Assembly (NCBI GenBank): GCA_036558305.1
Contig: DATBFX010000443.1
Span: 1-18,942 of the forward strand
Reading direction: 5' to 3'
From: DATBFX01 sp036558305
GTDB lineage: Bacteria; Chloroflexota; Chloroflexia; Thermomicrobiales; UBA6265
DNA: 18,942 nucleotides
Every line of letters begins with the position of its first letter. Within the stretch, counting starts at the first letter, position 1. The notes under the pieces were generated by a model, which saw only the letters and a list, made by a program, of their open reading frames with translations, did no database searches and was not told where the DNA came from. The translations under genes were made by a program, and so were the position numbers. Shown one piece after another: positions 5,242 through 12,113 of the stretch.

Positions 5242-6219
5242 ATGGCGACAACCACCCCCCTCCCCGAGGGCGTCTCGCAGTACGCGCACGACGTTCTTCT
5301 CGGGGAGGGGTTTCAGTACCGGGTCGATTGGAGGCACGACGCCTCAGCGATCCTCACCGGATCCGGCAAGGTCCAGATCCGGGCCGAGACGGGGACGAAC
5401 AAGGCCCACGAGCGGCGGCTCACCGAAGCCATCCGCGCCGGGGCCAAGATCGATCTCCCCGCGATCACCGAAGACGAGCATCTCGTTTACGGTAACCATC
5501 GTGTCCCCGCCTACCGGGCGGCGGGCTACGCCCAGATCCCCGTGATCGTGATCAACGCCCGTGTCGATGGCGCGGACGAAGACGTGATCAACCGTCTCCG
5601 CATGGTGGGGATTCGGGAGAACGCCCGGCACGGCCTGCCGAACAGCACGGCCACCGCCGAGATGGCGACAGTCCTCGCACGTGGCGAGGGTTGGGACAAC
5701 GCCCGGATCGCCCGTGAACTCGGGATCAAGCCGGGCCGGGTGAGCGACATCGTCGCGGCCGACAAGGGCCGCAAGGTGCTGGTCAACGTCGGCCTTCCGA
5801 CCGACCAGCCCAAGACGGTGAAGGCTGCTCTCGGGCGGGCGTCGGACGAACTCAACCGGGCACCGCTCGCGGATCTCGCCAAGCTGGCGGTGGACGCGGG
5901 TCTCAGCCCGAAGGAGATCCGGGCGTTGGCTCAGACCGCCAAGGAGGCGGGGGCCGACGACGAGGCGATCAAGTTGATCGCCAACGAGCGGGCGTCGCTC
6001 CGCACCCGGGTGGCGGGCACCGACTCGCCTCGTCCTCCGTACCCGGCGCAGCTTCGGCAGCGGTTGGGGTTCATCAACGGGAAGCAGGCGAACCCGCAGC
6101 TTCTCGTTGAGCGTTCGGCGGCTTCGGCAGCCGAACACCTCGCTGCCGTCGAGACAGCGATCAGCGTGCTGACCGCGGTGCGCGACCTGATGGTCGCCGC
6201 CGACGAGAACGCCGCGTGA
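5242..6219 (+). CDS. ParB-like N-terminal domain protein with HTH
   Basis: In this 325-residue protein, residues 70-105 match the ParB/sulfiredoxin nuclease-like motif: LPAITEDEHLVYGNHRVPAY followed by AGYAQIPVIVI. Gly-Asn-His-Arg (84-87) fills the GxxR box. Residues 125-180 (RENARHGLPN; WDNARIARELGIKPGRVSDI) resemble the ParB central HTH. The C-terminal part is helical and charged and may dimerise. ATG 5242 has AGGAG six bases before it. Its TGA overlaps the GTG of the next gene. Phage ParB-like proteins have been linked to DNA nicking, partition or control of methylation. Without a parA-type ATPase nearby, plasmid-style partition is not supported. Confidence 0.9.
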   Translation: MATTTPLPEGVSQYAHDVLLGEGFQYRVDWRHDASAILTGSGKVQIRAETGTNKAHERRLTEAIRAGAKIDLPAITEDEHLVYGNHRVPAYRAAGYAQIPVIVINARVDGADEDVINRLRMVGIRENARHGLPNSTATAEMATVLARGEGWDNARIARELGIKPGRVSDIVAADKGRKVLVNVGLPTDQPKTVKAALGRASDELNRAPLADLAKLAVDAGLSPKEIRALAQTAKEAGADDEAIKLIANERASLRTRVAGTDSPRPPYPAQLRQRLGFINGKQANPQLLVERSAASAAEHLAAVETAISVLTAVRDLMVAADENAA

Positions 6220-7601
6220 TCGCCACCACTCGCCCTGCCAGCCTCCCCGCAGGTTGGCAGGGCGCGTGGGCGTTCGTGATCCGACCGGCCCTCGTCGCCA
6301 TCCGCGACCGGGGGCCGTTGTCGTTCCGCGAGATCGCCGCCGAAATCAACCACGCCGCCCTGCACGCCGATCTCACGTCCGGTCACAGCATGGGCCGCAA
6401 CCACGGAGCCGAGATCCTCGCCCGCGCCGTCCTCGAAGACGCCGTCGGCCTCGTCACCCAACTGCCCGACGGGCGGTACGCGATGGACCCGACGGTGCGG
6501 GAATTCACCTCCCCGTTCACCGGCAGAACTATGGCCCTGTATACCGCTGAGGAACAGGCGGTGCTGTCCGCCCCGGCCCGGGCGCAGCGTCCCGTCCGGC
6601 ACTGGATGGAGTCCGGGGTGTACCGGCCCCACGTGGGTCGGTGGCGCAACGGGCTGCCGGGCCGTGGTCACACCCCTGACGAAGCGGCGACGATGGCCGA
6701 GGTCATCGGCCTGATCGGATGGCAGCCCGGAGCGCGGATCGTCAAGGACCAGCACGGTGTCGTCATCGATGGGCATCTGCGGGTGGCCGCACTCGGCCTG
6801 TTGGGCATCGACCCCGACGTGGACCCGACCGACGGGGAGCCGTACGTCGAGATCCGCAGCTTCGCCAACGACGCCGCCCGGCTCCACTTCGCCCTGATCG
6901 CCAACTGGACGAGCTTGAAGGCCGACACCCGCAAGGCGATCTCCAAGCACGTCCTGGGCGGGGAGCCGGTGACCCCGGCGACCGTGAAGGCGTTGATCGT
7001 GCCGCTGGCGATGATCACCGGGCCGACCGAGATCACCGCCGCCCCCGAACCCGTCACCGAACCCGCCCCGAAACAGGGGGGTTCACCGCCGGATGCGCTC
7101 ACCCCGCTGAACAAGGTCGATTTCGACGTGCTCGAACAGGTTCGCCGGGCTGGGATCCACGGGGTCACCTACAAGCAGGTGACCGTCGAGCGCGGGATCG
7201 GCGGACACAACGAGAACGCCGGACGGAACGCCCGCCGGGCGTTGGGTCATCTCACCGCGCACGGCCGGGTGGTCAAGCTGGCCGACAAGCGGGACCGGAG
7301 CGCGATCTTCGTCACCCCCGAGTTCGTCGGGGAGCGCGCCGAAGCGGTTCGACGGGAACCCGCGGCGACGCGACCCGAGTTCTCCAACGCCGCCGTGGCG
7401 GCGATGACGTGGCGGGAGGCGACAGCGCCGGGCACCACGTGGATCAACGGCAAGATGGCCGTGCCGTACATCCGCAGCCAGGTCAGCGCCGACGCCACCG
7501 TCGCGGAAGTGATCGACGGGATCATCGACAGCGTCCTGTTCCCGTGGTTCCTGCCGATGCTCTGCGAACGCGCCGGGCAACGCATGAACCCGCCAGACTG
7601 A
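6216..7601 (+). CDS. Second ParB-like protein with flanking winged-helix regions
   Basis: This 461-residue protein starts at GTG 6216 in a GTGA overlap with the preceding stop. Residues 20-110 look like a winged-helix domain (PLSFREIAAEINHA; VGLVTQLPDGRYAMD). Residues 160-200 carry a ParB-like core (QPGARIVKDQHGVVIDGHLR, then VAALGLLGIDPD) with GHLR in place of GNHR. A Pro-rich linker (PEPVTEPAPKQGG) leads to a second winged-helix-like region near residues 300-370 (GVTYKQVTVERGIGGHNENA; LGHLTAHGRVVKL). The domain order suggests a DNA-binding regulator or a nuclease with two DNA contacts. It is followed after four bases by the methyltransferase, suggesting joint function. Confidence 0.88.
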   Translation: MIATTRPASLPAGWQGAWAFVIRPALVAIRDRGPLSFREIAAEINHAALHADLTSGHSMGRNHGAEILARAVLEDAVGLVTQLPDGRYAMDPTVREFTSPFTGRTMALYTAEEQAVLSAPARAQRPVRHWMESGVYRPHVGRWRNGLPGRGHTPDEAATMAEVIGLIGWQPGARIVKDQHGVVIDGHLRVAALGLLGIDPDVDPTDGEPYVEIRSFANDAARLHFALIANWTSLKADTRKAISKHVLGGEPVTPATVKALIVPLAMITGPTEITAAPEPVTEPAPKQGGSPPDALTPLNKVDFDVLEQVRRAGIHGVTYKQVTVERGIGGHNENAGRNARRALGHLTAHGRVVKLADKRDRSAIFVTPEFVGERAEAVRREPAATRPEFSNAAVAAMTWREATAPGTTWINGKMAVPYIRSQVSADATVAEVIDGIIDSVLFPWFLPMLCERAGQRMNPPD

Positions 7602-7605
7602 ACGC

Positions 7606-8283
7606 GTGTTCTCGTACTACGGGCGGAAGGCGAGGGTGGCCCGGCTCTACCCGGCCCCGAGCTTTCCGACCGTGGTCGAACCGTTCGCCGGGTCCATCGC
7701 CTATTCCGAACGGTGGCTGCCGCTGCTCGACCAGGTGGTCGCCATCGAAGCCGACACCGGGGTGGCGGATCTGCTGCGCCGGGTCGTGGCGATGACCCCT
7801 GACGACATCGCCGCCCTGCCGGATCTGACTACCGGGGAAGTCACCGCCGACCCGTTGCACATCGTCATGACCGCGTCGAAACGGTGGTGGACGTTCCGCA
7901 AGATCACGACAACGCCGATCATGGTCACGAACTGGAATCTGGCCCGCCGCCGCTGGGCACGCAACGCCTCCCACTTCCACAAGATCGAAGTAGTCGAAGG
8001 CGACTACCGCGACGCGCCCCGCCTGGACGACGCCACCTATTTCGTGGATCCGCCGTACCAGGGGGAGCCGGGCACCGGCTACCGGATCGGGTCGGCCCAC
8101 GTGAACTACACCGCCTTGGCGGCATGGTGCCGTGACCTGCCCGGACAGGTCATCGTCTGTGAAGGCGCGGACGCGGACTGGTTGCCGTTCGAGCCGTTGA
8201 CGAACACCCAGGTCGGGGTCGGCGGCAAGCTGAACACGGAGATGGTGTGGCTCAACGACGGCGACCACGGTCGCCTACTGTGA
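7606..8283 (+). CDS. D12-class (Dam-like) DNA N6-adenine methyltransferase
   Basis: This 225-residue protein starts at GTG 7606. Residues 2-8 (FSYYGRK) correspond to the N-terminal F-x-Y/W-x-G-x-K motif. VEPFAGSIAYS (24-34) is the S-adenosylmethionine-binding FxGx motif. DPPY (148-151, within YFVDPPYQGEPGTGYR) is the catalytic motif of N6-adenine methyltransferases. The length fits a compact D12-class enzyme with a reduced target-recognition region. It is probably an orphan, since no restriction endonuclease is visible beside it. The target cannot be read from the sequence. GATC, or the over-represented GTATAC, are testable options. No Shine-Dalgarno is seen, so translation may depend on coupling to the upstream gene. 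Confidence 0.92.
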   Translation: MFSYYGRKARVARLYPAPSFPTVVEPFAGSIAYSERWLPLLDQVVAIEADTGVADLLRRVVAMTPDDIAALPDLTTGEVTADPLHIVMTASKRWWTFRKITTTPIMVTNWNLARRRWARNASHFHKIEVVEGDYRDAPRLDDATYFVDPPYQGEPGTGYRIGSAHVNYTALAAWCRDLPGQVIVCEGADADWLPFEPLTNTQVGVGGKLNTEMVWLNDGDHGRLL

Positions 8284-8293
8284 CACCCATCCC

Positions 8294-8322
8294 GTATACT
8301 GGATCCAGACACAGACCAGGAG
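8294..8322 (+). promoter_or_regulatory. Promoter and leader of the annealing-protein gene
   Basis: TATACT (8295-8300) within GTATACTGGATCC lies in the 44-base gap before ATG 8328. The -35 is poor. Upstream sits TGTGACACCC (8280-8289), overlapping the methyltransferase stop. CCAGAC (8305-8310) and CAGGAG (8317-8322) form the leader shared with other operon heads. Confidence 0.45.
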
Positions 8323-8327
8323 GAATC

Positions 8328-8978
8328 ATGGATTGGAAGACATCCGAAGCCGCCAACGAGGTGATCCCGGCGTGGGTCGCCGCGCTTCAAGAGTTCGAGG
8401 ACATCATCACCGACTCCCGGGTCGCTGCCGGGCCGATCAAATACAGCTACGCCTCGTTGAGCAAGGTGCTGGACGAGGTCCGGCCGAAGATGGCGAAGCA
8501 CGATCTGGCCCTGTCCCAGTTCGTCGGGGACGACGGCGTCTCGACGGTCATCTACCACAAGTCCGGCCAGTGGATCTCGTTCCCGCCGCTCTACATCGAG
8601 CCGGTCGGCAAGGGGCCGCAACAGGCCGGGTCCGCGATCAGTTACGCCCGCCGGTACAGCATCTTGGCGATCTGCGGGCTGGCGACGGAGGACGACGACG
8701 GCGCGGCGGCGTCGGTGAAGGCGGTGCCGGACGAGCACGACCCGGTCGCGGACCGGGTGAACGCGGTGCAGAAGCAGTTACGCGAGTTGGACGAGGACGG
8801 CAAGGCCCGGGTGAAGACGTGGGCTGACGGCCGGTCCCTGTCCGCTAACCGGCTGTTCGAGGATCGGGCGTGGCTGTCCGAAGTTGAGGCGTTCCTTGAC
8901 GAAGGGCTGGGGCTGGACGACGACGACGGGGATGACGACGACATGCCGGAGTCCGACGACGATGCGGTTCGTCCTTGA
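8328..8978 (+). CDS. ERF-family single-strand annealing protein
   Basis: In this 216-residue protein, residues 36-66 (PIKYSYASLSKVLDEVRPKM, then AKHDLALSQF) and residues 98-124 (QQAGSAISYARRYSILAICG, then LATEDDD) are the hallmark ERF segments, including the G-x-x-x-(S/T)-Y-x-R-R-Y motif. The C-terminus is a strongly acidic tail (LDDDDGDDDDMPESDDD), typical of proteins that bind single-stranded DNA and recruit partners. ATG 8328 has AGGAGG (8318-8323). The protein is expected to anneal complementary single strands in recombination and genome circularisation or repair. No cognate exonuclease is in the window. The next gene overlaps its end by 17 bases. Confidence 0.93.
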   Translation: MDWKTSEAANEVIPAWVAALQEFEDIITDSRVAAGPIKYSYASLSKVLDEVRPKMAKHDLALSQFVGDDGVSTVIYHKSGQWISFPPLYIEPVGKGPQQAGSAISYARRYSILAICGLATEDDDGAAASVKAVPDEHDPVADRVNAVQKQLRELDEDGKARVKTWADGRSLSANRLFEDRAWLSEVEAFLDEGLGLDDDDGDDDDMPESDDDAVRP

Positions 8979-9345
8979 CGACGGTGGGCGCGTCGCCGCC
9001 GGGTTCAAGCCCGGCTACGACGACTGCGCCCCCCGGGCGGTCGCCATCGCCACCGGACGCCCGTACAGCGAGGTATACGCCGCGATGCGGGAGGAACTGG
9101 TCAAACGGGGCAAACCCAGCCCGGTCCCCAGCTTCGGGGTTGCCGACACCATCATCCACGCCGTCCTGCGCAACTGGCGGTTCGTTCTGGCCCACGACAT
9201 GCTGCTCAGCGGCGTGCCGCCTGGCCGGTTGATCGCCCACTGCCGCACCCACTGTGTCGCCGTCATCGACCACGTGCTGCACGACATCGGCCCCAGCGCC
9301 GATGACACCCCGGTATACGCCCTGTGGCTACCAGGTGCCCGCTGA
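8962..9345 (+). CDS. Putative papain-fold (C39-like) cysteine protein
   Basis: This 127-residue protein starts at ATG 8962 inside the acidic tail of the annealing protein. PGYDDCAPRAVAIATGRPY (17-35) has Cys22 leading a helix, as in papain-like and C39-like peptidases, followed by YSEVYAAMREEL. THCVAVIDHVLHDIG (96-110) supplies His97 and Asp103/Asp108, as in the H-x-V-A-V motif of that fold. Small phage proteins of this pattern are known but mostly uncharacterised. Catalysis is inferred from motif order. It ends in TGA directly against the convergent stop at 9346. Confidence 0.78.
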   Translation: MRFVLDDGGRVAAGFKPGYDDCAPRAVAIATGRPYSEVYAAMREELVKRGKPSPVPSFGVADTIIHAVLRNWRFVLAHDMLLSGVPPGRLIAHCRTHCVAVIDHVLHDIGPSADDTPVYALWLPGAR

Positions 9346-9579
9346 CTACCAGTTCGGGCCGACCGGCACCGCGTCGGCGCTGTCCATCACTTCGCCGCAC
9401 GTGCCGCACCGGATGTAGGTGCCATTCTTCGGGGTCGTCCCGTCGAGCATCCGGGCCTTCGACGCGTCCATCACGGTGCCCCACACCGGCTGTTCTGTAT
9501 ACCGGAACGCGAGATGGCCGCGCCCCCGGTGCAGGATGTCAACCAGCCGGGCGTGCGGCGTGTCGCCGTTCAGACTCAA
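9346..9579 (-). CDS. Hypothetical 77-residue protein with one CxxC
   Basis: It starts at TTG 9579 in a TTGA overlap with the upstream stop and ends in TAG at 9348-9346, adjacent to the convergent stop at 9345. The C-terminal half holds NGTYIRCGTCGEVMDS with a single Cys58-x-x-Cys61, as in half of a zinc ribbon, so metal binding would need dimerisation or other ligands. The N-terminus contains HRGRGHLAFRYTEQPVW. No family was recognised. The rare TTG start makes this call depend on coupling to the 9576-10076 gene. Confidence 0.65.
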   Translation of the reverse strand: MSLNGDTPHARLVDILHRGRGHLAFRYTEQPVWGTVMDASKARMLDGTTPKNGTYIRCGTCGEVMDSADAVPVGPNW

Positions 9580-10076
9580 ATCAGGACTTCGGACCGGTAA
9601 CTGTCGAGTATCTCCGGCGATGACTTCGCCGCGTCCTCCAACAGCACCAGCGACATCCTGGGCATCGTCCGCGCCCCACCTTTGCGACGGTACAGCGAGT
9701 CCACGATCTCGTCCGGTGTCTCGGAGATGATCGCCCAGAACCGGGGTTGCTCGACCAGCAGCGCGGTCATGTCCTGCGCCGCCCGGTCGCCGCAGCTTTC
9801 ACACCACCACCATGAGTCGTTGGCCGGATCCTCACCCGGATACTCGGCCTGGAACCGGGGCAGGGTGGCCCCGGGCAGGATCTCCGGGCATCCGGGCGCG
9901 TGAACCACGACGGACGCGCCGACTTTCTCCAACACGAACACCCCGGACTGGGTGCGGTACAGCCGTAACTCCGTCCATCGGGGGGAGCCGGACCGGCGGG
10001 AACTGACCTCTGCGAGGCGTTCCCCCTCGAACTCGATGACGCGGGTCGTTCCGTCCCGCACCTTGAACTTCGTCAT
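9576..10076 (-). CDS. Hypothetical 166-residue protein with CxxC
   Basis: The start is taken at ATG 10076 (MTKFKVRDG), with a weak AGAAG five bases upstream. A TTG at 10106 would be the longer alternative but would overlap the predicted promoter. The N-terminal half is beta-rich (IEFEGERLAEVSSRRSG, WTELRLYRTQSGVFVLEKVG). SWWWCESCGDRAAQDM carries Cys-x-x-Cys, and the C-terminal half is helical (TPDEIVDSLYRRKG). I do not recognise a family with confidence. It follows the tail genes but has its own promoter candidate. Confidence 0.78.
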   Translation of the reverse strand: MTKFKVRDGTTRVIEFEGERLAEVSSRRSGSPRWTELRLYRTQSGVFVLEKVGASVVVHAPGCPEILPGATLPRFQAEYPGEDPANDSWWWCESCGDRAAQDMTALLVEQPRFWAIISETPDEIVDSLYRRKGGARTMPRMSLVLLEDAAKSSPEILDSYRSEVLI

Positions 10077-10100
10077 GTCTGCTTCTTTCGTCTCAGTCTG

Positions 10101-10135
10101 GGCCAACAGTCTACCGTCGGCCGTCTAGGGGTCAG
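10101..10135 (-). promoter_or_regulatory. Promoter of the 10076 gene with overlapping imperfect palindrome
   Basis: On the minus strand CTGACC (10135-10130), a 16-bp spacer and TAGACT (10113-10108) precede a short leader containing CCAGAC (10101-10096). An imperfect inverted repeat with GGCC ends spans 10101-10122 and covers the -10 box, matching at about 8 of 11 positions per arm. It may be an operator. Confidence 0.45.
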
Positions 10136-10959
10136 GGGGCGCGGCCCGCCACCCACGTGGTGCCGTTCCAGTGCCCTTCGGAGGCGTCCCCGAACACGAT
10201 GTACGTACCCGTCGGCCACGCCACGCCTGTTGACGACGCCCCGTCTTCGAGCAGGCCGGGGATCGCCCCGGTGTTGGCGGCGGCGATGTCGGCCGGAGGG
10301 GCGAGCAGCCCAACCCCGGCCGCGCTGCGCTGCCACATGCCTGCGGTGACCGGCAGCGGCGGGTACTGGCGCAACACTCCCGCCGTCGGGGCGACGGTCG
10401 GCTGAGCAGGCTGACCCCGCCAGATCGAGCCGATCTCCACGATGTCCCCTCCGGTCGATCCGGCCCGCACGGTGAACATGCCCGCTCCGGCGATGTTCGT
10501 CACCCCTGCTGGCACGTCGAACACGAGCAAACCGTTCGACCTGGTGAACGGCACCGTGTAATCGACGGCGTCGGCGTCGATTGTCAGAACTGACAGGCCG
10601 CACAGGTTCAGGCCGTCGATGGTGACCTGCTGCGGCCCCGAGTTCGTCGGCAGCGTGTTCGGCTCGACAGACGCGATCACCGGGGCCGGGGAGGGTGTCG
10701 GGAACGTCTCCCAGTAGCGCCCGTTCCAGATGAAGTCCATGTCCCCGATGGTGATGTGCTGCGGCGGTGTCCACGCCGTGTCCGGGTCAGTCGGGGTATA
10801 CGCGCCGCTGGCGTTGAGATCACCTGTGGCGGTGCAGGGATCATCGATCAGGTTTGGATCTTCTGGGCAGACATCCCCGGGAAGGGCTTGATCCGGTTGA
10901 CACCGCCCGGGTTCTAAGGGTTTGAGACCCCCGCCCCGAACGCGTCGCAGTTCCAGCAC
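10132..10959 (-). CDS. Minor tail protein with IPT/TIG-like Ig domain
   Basis: The open frame gives 275 residues from GTG 10959, overlapping the preceding gene by 46 bases with no Shine-Dalgarno. No other ATG, GTG or TTG lies in frame until well inside the protein, so the start is uncertain. It may instead be reached by -1 frameshifting at 10917-10923. The N-terminal part is Cys/Pro/Asp-rich (GDVCPEDPNLIDDPCTATG). PVIASVEPNTLPTNSGPQQV opens an IPT/TIG-like immunoglobulin fold that runs to about residue 170. The C-terminus ends in a Trp/Gly-rich segment (HWNGTTWVAGRAP), and GDMDFIWNGRYWE resembles carbohydrate-contact repeats. Surface or tail-tip adhesion is inferred. Confidence 0.78.
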   Translation of the reverse strand: MLELRRVRGGGLKPLEPGRCQPDQALPGDVCPEDPNLIDDPCTATGDLNASGAYTPTDPDTAWTPPQHITIGDMDFIWNGRYWETFPTPSPAPVIASVEPNTLPTNSGPQQVTIDGLNLCGLSVLTIDADAVDYTVPFTRSNGLLVFDVPAGVTNIAGAGMFTVRAGSTGGDIVEIGSIWRGQPAQPTVAPTAGVLRQYPPLPVTAGMWQRSAAGVGLLAPPADIAAANTGAIPGLLEDGASSTGVAWPTGTYIVFGDASEGHWNGTTWVAGRAP

Positions 10960-11744
10960 ACCAGTGCGTACCGTTCAGCCCGCAACACCAACTCGTTGGT
11001 GGATCGCTCGAAACTCTCGAACACCTCGATGTCACCGAGGTATACGTGAACCTCGCCGGGCACACCCCAGATCGTGCCGATGGGGAAGTTGCCGACCACG
11101 ACGATGGAGCCGGTGGTTTCGGTGACCAGCACCCCGTCCTCGTTCTCATCGAACACCTGGGTGAGTTCGACAGCGTGAACGGGTGACATGAACACCACGC
11201 CGCCCTGCCCCACGTGGTCGGAGGCGTCGAGCAGCTTCGCTTCGACCCGGCCGAGCGCCTCGTGCGGCGGGTAGGGACCGGGATCCACCTCTGCGGATGT
11301 GAGGAACGTGCGCGGCGGTGCGGCTCCTGACATCAACCGGCCCTGCACCCCGCCGACACTGATCACCGCTGTCGGCGCGGGCGGCACGATGCCGGTGCCT
11401 TCGGCCACGTCCGCAATGCCGACCGCCACGAGCCGTTCGAGCACCGCCGACGTGCCGATGTCCAGACTCTCGTATACCCGACCCTTCGGATCCGCCATCA
11501 AATCGATGGTCGCCCACGCCAGCCCGGTTTCGAGCAGCCACGGGTCGGACTCGATCAGTCGGCATTCTTGGAAGTCGGACTTTGACTCGGCCGGACAGCC
11601 CGGGGCGTGACCGAACACGACGTTGCAGCCACGTGGGGTGAAGGCGACCCCGTTCTCCCATCGGCCGTCGGTGTAGGTCGGGACCGAGTCAACCAGTCCG
11701 TGTCTGGCCCGTCGCAGTGGTGGGGCTTCAACAGGAACGCGCAT
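10914..11744 (-). CDS. Minor tail or structural protein
   Basis: This 276-residue protein starts at ATG 11744 without a clear Shine-Dalgarno. The N-terminus (GRWENGVAFTPRGCNVVFGH, then APGCP) and the following WLLETGLAWATIDL and LDIGTSAVLERLVAVG resemble proteins found in the virion modules of actinophages. The C-terminus (LRAERYALVCWNCDAFGAG) is also typical of that group. It ends in TAG directly after AAACCCT, a possible slippery heptamer. The neighbours are tail proteins in the same orientation. The exact role, such as tail fibre base or adaptor, cannot be read from the sequence. Confidence 0.82.
   Translation of the reverse strand: MRVPVEAPPLRRARHGLVDSVPTYTDGRWENGVAFTPRGCNVVFGHAPGCPAESKSDFQECRLIESDPWLLETGLAWATIDLMADPKGRVYESLDIGTSAVLERLVAVGIADVAEGTGIVPPAPTAVISVGGVQGRLMSGAAPPRTFLTSAEVDPGPYPPHEALGRVEAKLLDASDHVGQGGVVFMSPVHAVELTQVFDENEDGVLVTETTGSIVVVGNFPIGTIWGVPGEVHVYLGDIEVFESFERSTNELVLRAERYALVCWNCDAFGAGVSNP
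10917..10923 (-). other. Candidate -1 frameshift heptamer
   Basis: On the minus strand the in-frame series TCA AAC CCT TAG contains A-AAC-CCT, an X-XXY-YYZ heptamer directly before the stop at 10916-10914. A -1 slip would continue into the 10132 frame (CCC TTA GAA) and give a fusion of about 538 residues. C-rich slippery sites are less common than A/T-rich ones, and only a short hairpin (CGGT/ACCG) follows. Confidence 0.3.
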
Positions 11745-11807
11745 GGCCGGACACGGTACTACCGGCCCCCCCGCTGACCTGGGGAATCGAACCAGCCGGG
11801 AACGGGC

Positions 11808-12113
11808 ATGATGGTCGGCATGGGATTATCAGATGATGAACGGGCCACGCTGACCGACAACTGGGATGCGGTGACGACCCGGCTCACCGACCTGTATCCG
11901 ATGGTGAGCGCCGAGGATCTCGGGGATGGCTCCGATCTTGACGCCACCGCGGCGACGATTGCGGAGCGGACCGAGCAGTCAGTGGAGCAGGTCACCGAAT
12001 GCTTGCGGTCGGTCGCCGCCGAACAGCTTGCGCCGCCATCGGAACCGGAACCTGGTTCCTCCGTGACCGAACCCGACGACGGGGTGCGCGAGGACGCCGA
12101 GGTCAACCCCTAG
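11808..12113 (+). CDS. Small acidic CsbD-like protein, plus-strand insertion in tail operon
   Basis: This 101-residue ORF starts at ATG 11808 (11811 and 11820 are alternatives), with weak GGGA upstream. Residues 5-70 (LSDDERATLTDNWDAVTTRL, LYPMVSAEDLGDGSDL, TIAERTEQSVEQVTECL) resemble the CsbD pattern of two or three helices with a Trp, 'T/S-x-x-D-L' and a Glu-rich helix. The C-terminus is acidic and Pro-rich. It is the only plus-strand gene among minus-strand tail genes, and its TAG overlaps the convergent TAG at 12110. This resembles a lysogeny-expressed 'moron'. No strong promoter was seen in the short upstream gap, so gene reality is probable but not certain. Confidence 0.6.
   Translation: MMVGMGLSDDERATLTDNWDAVTTRLTDLYPMVSAEDLGDGSDLDATAATIAERTEQSVEQVTECLRSVAAEQLAPPSEPEPGSSVTEPDDGVREDAEVNP

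Noticed and set aside
4980..5255. Minus-strand ORF of 91 codons in the divergent intergenic region
   Set aside because: It would cover the plus-strand promoter and ribosome site at 5242 and runs into the Toprim promoter. It has no ribosome site and no recognisable motif.
5344..6950. Minus-strand ORFs opposite the ParB-like genes
   Set aside because: The plus-strand products carry ParB motifs and a continuous overlap-coupled operon. The minus frames are Arg/Pro-rich shadows.
7606..8283. Restriction-modification system
   Set aside because: No endonuclease motif is visible in adjacent genes. The methyltransferase appears to be an orphan within this window.
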